A stretch of DNA of 64,000 nucleotides from Corella eumyota (lineage: Eukaryota; Chordata; Ascidiacea; Phlebobranchia; Corellidae): the NCBI GenBank assembly GCA_963082875.1, contig OY720099.1, positions 4,154,001 to 4,218,000 on the forward strand. The letters run 5' to 3'. This document shows, piece after piece, positions 50,696 through 62,700 of the stretch. Under the pieces are notes generated by a model. The model saw only the letters and a program-made list of their open reading frames with translations. It did no database searches and was not told the DNA's origin. A program made the translations under genes and the position numbers. Position 1 is the first letter of the stretch, and the number at the start of each line of letters is the position of its first letter.

Positions 50696-51940
50696 ATGGC
50701 AACTCACAGACTGCATGTTGAAATGAAGTTTAAAAAATTTGCAGTTTTTATCGGTTTCCTGCCATTTTTTGGCCTGTTATTTTCCATATTTTGGTCAATA
50801 TTGTTTGATTTTGACACAACAACAGCAACGCATTGTAACGTATGGAATTTTTAAGCTTTAAAGTTTATATTTACTAAGGGCGGGTGTTCTTTTAATCATT
50901 AATTTAAAAGCAAAACTTAAATAATTTTAAGTCTTGAAAGGAGTAATATGTAACCTACATGGCTTTGAAATTCTGTATATATTTTAAGGTGCCAAATTAT
51001 TTACCTTCGCTTAGTGCAGCAATAGGCCGAACACCACAGGCTTATGTATGGAAAACTTGTATTGCATTGCATAGTATACCTAGATACTTATTTACATATA
51101 TTTATTTTAAAATACTGACAATGAGACAAGTAAAATCAAAGGTAACTGTTGCAAAATTATTTAACCTTTTATATAAGATCATATAGTTTCTATATAAAAT
51201 GAACTGCACAATTGTATGTTTAAATAATTGATTTTTCTAAGCTGAATATAAATATAAATGTTTCAGTTTAAGATTTTACAAAAACCATTAGCTGTCATCT
51301 GTTGTTTGGCGAATCTTTTTGAACTTAGTGGTCTACTTGGACTAACTGTCATTTCTTCGCTAGAAAACCCAGGTAAAATTGCTCATGTTAACCTTAATCA
51401 CTTCTTTAAGCACACAAAGTTTTAAAAATTACCTAAAATTTGCTACTACCATTAATATTTTTGTCTTTTTTAGATGCCCACACTTTGGGCTTTGTCTTTT
51501 TTATGGCTGGAGGCCTAACTTGCATGATTTCAGGCTGTATACTTGACAATATAACAATCTTTATTAAAGAAGAAGACCTGGCATTGTCTCGAACAAGAAT
51601 AAAAGCAGTTTTATTTAACGTGGCCTCGTTTGTTATAGCTATATATTTCTACTACAGACATAATAAATACTGTGAACCTGTCGGTAATTTTAAAAAAGTT
51701 TTTGATGTTAAATTAAAATGAAGTTTGGTAAAAGAAATATATTAAATGTTAAAATAAAATGTATATAGCTCTATAACATGAATATTAAAAATGTAAACTT
51801 TTTTTTTAGTTTACAGCATGTTTGCATTCTTTGAATACTTGGTTATTTTGAGCAACATGTATTTTCATCTGCATCTAATCAACTATAGCTCGTATGATGT
51901 TGCAATTTTTAACAACAACAACAGCAACAAATTAACATGA
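50696..51940 (+). CDS. PGAP2: Post-GPI attachment to proteins factor 2
   Basis: Five exons: 50696-50839, 50989-51141, 51267-51372, 51474-51683, 51810-51940 (stop TGA); 247 aa, close to the usual 254. Motifs include [47 protein letters not shown] and [10 protein letters not shown], then [20 protein letters not shown]. Several hydrophobic segments, the first at about residues 14-36, fit a multi-pass Golgi/ER membrane protein. PGAP2 takes part in lipid remodelling of GPI anchors. The ATG at 50696 is chosen as the first in frame. TATHC|VPNYLPS spans the first intron and verifies the join. Confidence 0.95.
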
Positions 51941-53716
51941 CGACTGCTGTTATATTTGTTTACTTGTAATGGGATTTAAATGTTTTTTTTTTAAATTGAG
52001 TAAGCCAAAAACTGTACTACTAAGAACTATAAAATCCATTTTTACAAATAGATGGAATTACCTAAAAATTTATTTTGTTTTCAAAATATGTCTGCAAAAT
52101 AATCAATTATTTGTTACAAATCTCACTTTTATGTGCAAAACATGAGTTTCAGTTTTCCTAGTAAGTTTTTAATGAGTAATGGGCATTTTAATTTTCTTAA
52201 AAAATAAACCACTTTCGGCAAAAACAAAGTTCACTAAAAAATTAAAGTCAAAAATGGCAGGGTATATATTTGATATAGAAATTATTAAAACAAAACATAT
52301 CAAAGTAAAACATAATAGCACATTATAACTAAATTATAAAACTTTAGTTTTTCCAAAACGTACATAAAAAAGTACAAAATTCAAATTAATTTGCAATTAA
52401 AATTGAAGTCGTAGTAAATGAATACAAACAGCTTGGATTTGTAGAAATACTTACAAAAAGGCAGGTTTATTGGTTTTGATTTTTTACTAGCCTGTTACTA
52501 ACTTACAGTTTAATTTTTCTCTTAAAACTAAAGTAAAAAAATTTGTAATATTAAAAAATATATATATATTACTTTTAAAATGCAGATCAATAACCATAGC
52601 TCAGAAAAGAGGGTACACATTTTTAATAGCTAAACCTTTCCCTAAATATGTTCAACAAGTTGGTAACAAAATCGAGGCAGTTATACTTAATAAAATTAGG
52701 TATGACCAGTACATTGACTGATTGATAATGTGACAAACAAAAAAGAGTTTGCAAAGATGAAAACACAGCACACTTCTGCAAAATTTGTGTGTTACTGTTT
52801 GAACAACCCTAAATTTAAGCTATAATTACATAATACCATATACGCTATAATTTACATAATAAATACCATATAATGAGTTACATCAATAACTAACTAACGG
52901 CAGAACGGAATAAACAGAAATGTTGTAAATACAGAAACATATATACATTTTTTTAATAAAATTAAACTTATTCTGTGTTAAACCTTTTGTTGTGATTACT
53001 GCCTTAGTTTGCTTAGTTTACAGACAAACAAGAACCACCAAACTTTTTGTAAATAATTGATTAAATAGGACCTTTTTCTTATTAAGCAAAAGTAATGTTG
53101 TTATATATTTTTTGTTGTTATTTACACGTGCTTAAATAAAAAAACGTGTTGCCAAACAAATTTCCATTTAAATATTTATTTAAAATAACAATTTTTCACT
53201 CATGATACTTTTTTTTAACATTTATTTATTGTTTTAGCAACATTTGTTGTTTTCCTATGCTCTTCCGATAACCTCTCTGTTTATCTTTTTTAACTCTACA
53301 ATCTTGCATATCTTCTTGTCCCCTAATTTTGCAATACATACACAAAAACTTGTATTTTTGTGATTTATTTATCAGCAAAACAATATAATGAAAAGGGCAA
53401 CAATTTGACAAAGTATCAATTAAGCGTAATACTGCACAGATTTAAATAAGCTTATATTTACAAACGCTCTAAGACTTAAAATTAGTGCTAAATTTCAATT
53501 TAACTTAAAAATACTTCATGCAGTTCTAAAACTTTACAAATACCTAAAAGTTAAAACACTTAAAAAGATTTATTTTTTTGAACCAAAAATTAAAAATACT
53601 ATAAACGTAATAGTCTCTAAAGTTGTTTTGTTTTTGACCCTTTGACCTCGTAGAAGGCATATGAACGCAAGGTCACAATTTCAATTTAGTAAAAATACGT
53701 CATATCTGTGACGTAG
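51941..53716. other. Convergent intergenic region
   Basis: About 1.8 kb between the 3' ends of PGAP2 (plus) and the AKAP2/MISP-like gene (minus). It is AT-rich with 3' UTR-like content, and no exon or repeat is recognised. The minus-strand open frame 53226-53411 is unsupported. Confidence 0.6.
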
Positions 53717-56700
53717 TTAGTCATCATTGTTTTTAAAATTTCCAGATTCCCACATCATTGCCATATTACTCTTCCTTCTTGGCACCCTATTAGCTTTAAC
53801 GACCTATAACAATATTAAATGTTAAACATAGAAACTTTCAAGTAATGCAAAAAATTAAACAAAAATTAAAGCTTTAAATTAGGTAACATATTTTAACTGA
53901 ATAAAGAAGGTCAAGTTATAAAACAGGCTGTTGATGTAATGTTAATGTAATTTTGAATGAATAAGATAAAGGTTTGTAGTACCTAATTAAAACATTTTAA
54001 GTTTATGAAACATGCAAGTGTTAAAATTGATTAAATGTTAATAGTTTAACCCATGTTATCTCAAATTAGCAAGTTAGTTAAAGAAAATGTTGATTAATAA
54101 GTTTGTAAAATCCGTTAGTAGAGATTAGCTATCATGCAAGTTGGGTTAAAATGATAAATATCATGCCAGAAGAAACTATTTTGTAAGTAAATATAATTAA
54201 CTTGTTGTCAATATGTGTTAAACTAAAATACAACGTGTTTTGATTCGGCTGACAGAAAAAAAGCCAATTTTAATATACCGTGTTCTTTTTGTATTCGGAA
54301 CTAGTAGCATTTCTTAGTTTTACTTCGGTCTGAGTTTCTTTTTCAGGCTCGGGTGTGGAAATACGTTTAGCACCGTCTACAACAAGAAACAAATATAATA
54401 TTTGTTTCTTTTGAATCTACTTCGCAAGTACAGTGAATAGGTAAGCTTTATAATTGTTTCTATAGCGAAACTGCTTTAAAAGGGTGAACACAGAAGAAAA
54501 GCAGTACCAATACAAATAGGTTGAGATAATGTTTTGTGACAAAGTGTAAAAATGGGTCAGTTAGTAGTGAAAGTAAAAATATGAAAGTGAAATTAAAATA
54601 TAGTGTTAGTTGGAAAAAATATGAAGTTGTAACATTCAATTTCCTCTTCGCATTATAGCTAAAGCATAAGATGCTTGATCGAAAATACATTTTAACTTAA
54701 GTAGCTATGCTTACACCCTATAATTCTATAACTACCACCATGATATAATTTAAAATAATCTAACACCACTTTTATTAAAATTATTACTTAAAAAATTATT
54801 TAAATTTTTAATAACTTCTTTAATTTTTTTTTGGAATAATTAAAAACTTACCACCATTGGGTAATACTTGTTGGGGGCTCATATTCATGGCGGCCTTGGT
54901 GGGGGTATGATTTCTTCGGGGGCTTGCAGGGGACACGGGAGTATCTGGGGTTTTTACCCCACCTTTAGCAACAATATTTTGGTGCTCCAGCTGCTTCTGC
55001 TTCCATTCCTCCTCGCGTTTCTTCATTAAAATTTAAAAAAATTATAATTTTTAAACTTAATTTAAAAAAAGGTGAAATATATTTATTTTTTATAATTTGC
55101 AAAAGAGGTATTTTTAAGTTTTGAATTTAAGTTACCTGTGCTTCTCTCATTTCTTGCTCCATAATGGTTTGAAGTCGGTTCTTGCTGGAAACAACCTCGA
55201 AACTTGGTCCTGAAAGTTGTCGGTTCACTGTTATCGTTCTCTTGGAAGCTTTACAAAAATAAATTTCACAATTAATAAAAAGCAATATATATATATTAGT
55301 TGATTATATTTGCACAGTGAAAAAAAGACCATTTTGCTATCAGTAAAAATTTGATACTAAAGTTAATTATATTTATTTATTGTCTGATTTCAATATTTGT
55401 ACTTTTTGTTTTTTTTATTAATTTTTTTTGATTTTTTATTACTTACTGCCAGCAGGTAAGTCTTCGTCTGCGAGCACGAGTTTCGGCGAATCTTGTTGTT
55501 TTTCAGCTTGTTTTTGTGGCTGTGGTTCTTGTTTAGGTTGTTGTTTTTTGTCTATTCCGTTTACTGGGGTTGGGGTTGTTTTGGAAGGTAGCTGAATTTC
55601 CGAATTCGAAGCCTAAATAATTAATAAAATTTAAAATTAAATTATGTATGTAAGTTAATGACGTCACTATAATAAAACATGACGTCACTTACCGATTTAA
55701 TAGTAAACTTGGGTCGGGGACTCACGGGGGAGACAACCGATGTTTTTTGACCCCAGCCCTTGGGCGAAACCACGTTAGGGAGTGGGGTGATTCGGGGGCG
55801 CTGGAAAACCGCATCAGAGCCCTTAAAATTAAACCAAAAAAATATAAACATATTTCTTTATTTAATTTAATTATTTTTCCAACTTACTTTTTGAGCTTCT
55901 TCTTCTTGCGATGTAGTCGATAATTCAGACGACGCATACTCGTCGTCGTGTCCGCCAGATGTCCCTATTGAGCTTGACCTGTGGCGCCCGTTGTCTGAAA
56001 TAGGAGATGTGACGTCAGAGCGAGCGGTCGGGCCCGAAGCGTTACATTCAATGCCAGAATCAGCTCCTTAAAATAAAAAAAAAGTTAATATTAAACAAAA
56101 AAATTAAATAAATAAAGTATTTGTTAATATTAATTATATAAAAAATATATATGTATATGTTTAAAACATATTTTTTTACCTGTGTCGTGGTGTTCTAAAG
56201 CCTCAACATTCATATCGTCCATAGTGGGTCTTCGTGCAACCTTGGGCACTATGACGTCTTCTGTTACATTCGGTGACGTAGGCGGTGACTTTGGTGACGT
56301 AACCGAATTTTTGCTGAAACAAAAATAAGATAAATTTACTTTAAAAATATAAAGAAAAATTATTAAGTTTAAAATTTTATCTACCTTGGATTATCCGATT
56401 TTACAGATTTTCTTGTTTTGGGGGCGACTTTGGGGGGTGACGTCACTTTTGGTGTGATTGGTGGCGTTGGTGATGTGCTTGTGACGTCATCTCTTAGCGT
56501 GGATTCTGCTAACTTCTTCTCTATTGCTGCAAAACAACATTTCGAATGATATAACACGTAGTTATGACGTCATAGACGATTGTTTTATATGACGTCAATA
56601 AACTTGTTTAACGCTTTCAACAACTTAGAAATATTTGTTCTATGACGTTATAATAGGTGTAAAAACATGACAAGTACAAGTGGTTGTGTATGGAAATTAA

Positions 56701-59700
56701 TGGACGTTAAGAAATAATTTATGAGATGTTAAATAATTAAAAGCCTCCCACGTTTGAGAGAAGGAGCACAAAATTAATTTTTAAGAAATTTTTTCGCCTA
56801 CTTATTAGTTAAAATAATAAATTACCCATAACATTCCAAAAACACTTAAAAAAATGTAATAAAACCTAATTCTTTTTTCTAACAAAGTGTTATTTAAGTT
56901 AGTCCCTTATAAATACAAATGTTTGTATTATATAAATGTTTGTTTACCTTTTTTCTCTAACTCGAGCCTGTATCTCTCCTCTCTCTCGGCAGCCTCTCTA
57001 ATTTCGCGGTTGATTGCACTTTCCCCGGCTCTGCTCATCGTGACGTCAGTGATGTAATTTTCAGGGGTCGAAGGGCGATTGACCACGGGGGCGATCTTGG
57101 TTGGGGGCTTGGAATACGACCGGTAGGGTGCGCCTGTCTCGACTGTAAAAGATTTGGTTCGACGCGGGGCTTTCCGGAAAGTAGGACTCGGTTGGTCACG
57201 TGACTGCTCTTCGCGATCTTTCCACCTAGCGGCAGAATTTAGCAATTTAGTTTAATTTTTTATAACTAAAATCTAAAGTAAAAAAATTTATTATTTTTTG
57301 ATTGGTTTTAAAATAAATAACTCTACTTTTGTATAAATAAATAATCTTAAATTAGAAAAAATATGTTTATCAAATTGTTTTATAAAACAAAAAATGTTTC
57401 AAATTTAAATAAAACCAAATAGCACCAAAATCATTGCTCAAAATTGCATTAAAGAAAATTTATATATATTTTTTTTAATCACAAATTTTTCAATTAATTT
57501 TTTAAATATTTTAAAAATAATTACACCAACACAATATTGTCTTAAATTTAAAACAATTTTAATGAATTATAAATATATAATCAAAAGCTAATTAAAAGTT
57601 TTAATTTATTTAAATTACTAGTTTTGAATCTTAAGCCCTCAATTTTTCATTATATTTAACCCTGTCATTAATATTCATTAAAGTTCCCACGATTGATTGT
57701 AAAATAAAATTCCTTATAAAATAATAATAATAATAATAATATTCAGTTAAAAAAATTACTGATTTTTAATCATTTCGTTTTAACTTAAAAAAACGCAAAA
57801 AGTTATAAATAAAAATTTTGTTCATTATAATAAATTTGCATTTTTAAAAATATTTCCTTATATATATATATACATTAAAAATTAGATAAAATTAGGAATT
57901 AATAGTATAAGTTAATTTTTTTATGCTGTATTTGAAATTTTCTTATTAATTAATAATTTTCTGCATAACAACACGTCACAAAACATGATTATAGAAATAA
58001 AACCTCAGAATTTGACAAAAACCAATCGCTCTGGGCGTTTTACCTGTTAGATTCCTCACTGTAAAGTAATACAACGTTACAACCCTTTCACGATGTTTAC
58101 GTTTACACGTAGCGCGATTAAAGTCTAAACAAGCGACATCGGTAGGTATTAGGTTACGATGTATTGCCGTATATAGCTTTGACGGTTTTATTGCATATTT
58201 TAAACATGAATGACGTCATCAAAACAGAAAAATCGCCTTAAATCGTGTCATAATATCACCAACACTTAATCAGTTCAAAAAATGTAAAACAAAATGTGTA
58301 CTAAATATTTCTTTGTTTTGTATTGAATTTGACCTTACTTACCCTAGCAGTTTGATAATAAACAGACTATTTATAAATCCAAAAACTTTTAGAAAACGAA
58401 GCTTACAAAATTCTTTAGAGGTCGCACAATTAAATACCCCTCAAAAATGCTGGAAATTTATTTATATTGTTTAAAGTTTTACAAACCAAATTTAGAAAAA
58501 AGTTAAAACCAACTATTTAAACAAATACCCGAAAAAAAACTTAAAAACTACTTTAAACTAAAAATCTAAATGCTTTAAAAAATGTTGTTACAAATTTTAA
58601 AATCTATTGAAAAAGATTAACTTTATATTTTTAAAATAGCTTTATGACAATAAAAGCTTAAAAAATATTAAGAACATCACCAAAAATAGTCGAATATAAA
58701 TAAATAAAACACCAACTTTAAAAAAAAACATTGAAAATCTAAATAAATAAATAAAATAAACTAAAAAAATTAAATAAAAAAAATTTAAATATTTTAAATT
58801 AAAAAACCTGTTTCTGATATTCGAAATTCCGATTGATTCTCTTATAATAAACTCGTTTGTTGGTAACTCACTCTGACTTGCACTCGAGCTCACACTCGAC
58901 ATCGACTCCGTGCGTTCGCGCGACTTTCTTTGTTCGCTCTCTCGCCTGCAATTATGACGTCATAATAATTGGTTTTACCCGGCCAAGCGAAAATAATTTT
59001 TTTGATTTAATATTAAACAACGAACGTAAAATAAAAAGTAAAATGACATCAGTAAAAATTACTTAATTTAAAATGACGGACACTACCTAATTTAGTATTT
59101 TACCTTCAAAAATTACCCTTAATGGAGGTATACATCCTAATATTAAAAAAAAAAAAAATAATCCAATTTTTTTGACTTTATTAAAATACAAAAAAAAAAA
59201 AATTAAAAAAGTAAAACTTTTATCTTTTTTAAACTTTTTTTTAATTTGAAATTTACCTTTTAAGTTTTCCGGCAGCCAGTCTCTTATTTTCCTCCTCTTC
59301 TTTTTGCTGTTTCGAACTTAATCTTGATTCCCAGACATTTATCGCGTCTTTGCTGTGTACCACACTTTCGATTACAATCTCGCTGTTCTGACGCTTTTTA
59401 AGGGGTTTGGGGGCGATAGGTCCAGGGGACTGAGGAGTTGTAACATCAGTCGGATAAGTTTCCTAAAAAAAATTTAATTAAATTTAAAAATTTGAAGTAT
59501 TTTTTTTAACAAATTTTTTTCTACGTTTGTTGAACATATATTTGAATTTCTATTTTTTTAAGTTTTAGTTTAATATTTTTATTACTTGAATTTTATGGGG
59601 TCGAACAGTGAACCTCATGTTGTGTAATCATAAACTTGACATTCAAAAAACAATTAAACAATAAAATAACGGAAATTACTCAATAATAAAATCTAAGAAT

Positions 59701-62700
59701 AACATAAAACAATAAAAACTATTAACTACAAACTTACAAATTACCATTCTTATACCTTGACAATTTAAACTATATTAAACCTAAGCATTTTGAAATCTTT
59801 AAACTTTGTGATAAAAATTAAACTAAAATACTTAAATTAACTGTTTTATACTCCAATGCCTAATACTCACTAAACATTAAGTGTTCAAACCTCTATATAC
59901 TTATATAGTTATAGCTTGTCAATTTACAGTTAACACAGTGCATATGACTTCAAAACAAAACCTATTTACTCTAATAATAAAGTTTCGCCGTACTGTGCAA
60001 CTATACAGTTATGCATTGGTGCGCAACAAACAACACAAAAAATTAAAAAAAGACCCAAAAAGGTTGTTTTTTATTTCGTGACGTCATTTTAATTTAGCGT
60101 TGCGAAATAATATTATTGCGCTTTTGTTTTGCAAAAATTAAAAATGTCACCGAAAACGGTATTTTCTGCAATTTTAAATACATTTTTTAAATTGATTTTT
60201 TGTATTTTAACCATTTTTTATATATATAAGCAGCGCATATTTTAACTTTTTTAATAAATTTCTGAATATAAACCTAACTCTTAATACTTTAAACCACCTT
60301 ACATACCAGAAAACCCGAACAATAAAATAAGTTTTCATCATTTTTAACAAGCTTAAGGCCTAACAATAACATAAATCTACTTATAATAGAGCTCGTACGT
60401 CCAAGCTAGTTATTGTTACGTAAACAAATAACAACTCTATTGTTACACGAGTGCTTCGAAAAAATTACATTATTGATTTCCGGAAAACTAAACAATGACG
60501 TCATCGCCGTAACAAAATCAAAACTTGAAAAATAACAAAAACTTAAAAAAAACAAGAATTTGCATAATAACGTTACAAACTAACCTCTGATTGTTCTTCC
60601 TTGCGGGTCTCTTCTTCCGTAGCCTTTACCTCCTCCAGAGCTCTTTCCTCCAGAACCTTTTCCTCTGCGATGCTTCCGTCCTCAGAGGAAAGAATCCTCT
60701 TCCTTCTTCTTGCCTCGTACATCTCTAAGCTTTTTCTCTCCTTTTCGGCAAGATCCTCTGTCAAGTCCTTGACGGGCGGAGGTTGCCACTTGGGAACGTA
60801 GTTGGGGTTGTGTTTCCGCGTCATCGCCTTGATAACCTTGCGTCGCTCCCTAATTGTGACGTCATAATTAGTATTTTTTAATATTGTTAGAGCCTACAGA
60901 TTTACTTATAATAAAGTTATTAATGAAAAACAAAAATAATTAATCTAAAACATTCATAAAACATTTTTTTTTAATTTTGAGGCCCCTCTCCCTCCCCCTT
61001 AAAAAAGAATTAATTTAATTTTGCATTTAACATAGTATATCTGCAATATATTTATTTAAAACAAATTGTTTGGGTCGTTTTTGATATCTTGCCCTTATCT
61101 TTTTCATCAAGTTATATAGGGTCATATAAATTAAAGCTTAATTTTACAAGTATAACAAAATTTTCTCACGTATTTACAAGCTTATAAAATAAATTTACGA
61201 AACACGAGATTTTTGACTTAGATTTTAACCACGTGACTTAAAAGAAAACAATTTTCTTTCATCTTTAAATAAAACTGGATCGAATTACTAGAATTTAACA
61301 ACGTTATTAGACTATTACGTAACAAACGGAAAAATAGACCGTTTATAGTAATCTAATAGGTCCTAATTTTGTGACGTCATTTATATTGTCCTTGGTGGAT
61401 TTTTGACATAGTTTTTCTCATTGTTTTTAGTGTTATGTAAATTGTTATTACGACATAAAGTGGAGCTATCACGTCACGCTATTCCTTACAGTTTATTTTT
61501 AGATTTTTTAAGTTTTAGACAGGCAAATATAGTTTTTTTGAATAACCAGCAATTTAACTTACAATAATTTATTTTATTTAATAAACAAACAAAGAGGTGG
61601 CATTAAAGTTATTTTTTAAGGTTAATTTTTTTTGGATAAGGATGTCCATGTGTAAAATTAACATGTGGGCATTTACTTATTATTTGCCATGCACATTTAT
61701 TTAAATTTTTACTTATGAGCACCACCTAGCGGTTACAAAAATGCCCGTGCCTTAATAAAATATATTAATAAACGAATACGAACATGCTTAAATGTTTTTT
61801 AATTTCGACATTTTTTATATATTTTTTTTTCGAACTTAAAGTAACATCAGTTACCCTAACCCAGTCTCTAGGTCCTTTTGGCAGTTTGGGATATTATAGA
61901 TTATAATTTGCGATATTACAGATAACGCTGCAGCGTCCGGGCAATGAAAATAGAACCCAGGACATCATGTTATGAAGCCAAGTGTTCTGACTACTACACC
62001 ATGCTGTCAGTAACTAATAACAAAAGAATTGTAATTAATGAGACTTTATTTTTTAAGGTTTTTACTTACGATTCAGCATTTGTGTCAACTTTTCCACTCG
62101 GTTTTAACCAAACTTTCTCTTTGGGTTTTGATTGCCCGAACCATTTCGTTGCATCCGTATTACGTTGACTGTGAGCTGCACTGTACACCGCAGGGCCATT
62201 TTCCTCCTCCCTGTGACGTCAAAAAAAATATTGTGACGTCATAATTTTCGCAAGAAAAAGAATTTTGTAGCATGGATCGTAATTTTTTAAAGAATAGCAA
62301 AAAAATGAAAAAATATTTAAAAAAATATTAATTTTAAAGTTAATTAAATTATCTAGGAGTTCGTATCTTTCAAAGTTAATTTAATTAACAATACACACTC
62401 AAAAAAGCATCTGAACTGAGTTGGCCTTATACAGAGTTAATTAAATTACGGTCTAACACAATACAGTAACATAGCGTTCCTAATTACCACAGACAATCAG
62501 AAAACAAGCTGCGAAAATTGACACCTAAATTATGACGTCGTTTCAATCGAAAGTTAACAATGCAAAACGCGAAATTCAAGAATTTGATTTAATTAACTGA
62601 TTGGTGTTAACAATATACAAACAGCTGTGATAAGAAAATAAATAAATTTTTAATATTTTTAGGGGTAAGGTAAATTTAATTAAAAAAAATATTTTCATTA

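Noticed and set aside
57221-57234. CTCF-like CCACCTAGCGGCAG (also near 61724)
   Set aside because: Only a partial match to the vertebrate CTCF core; at 57221 it spans a splice acceptor and coding bases.
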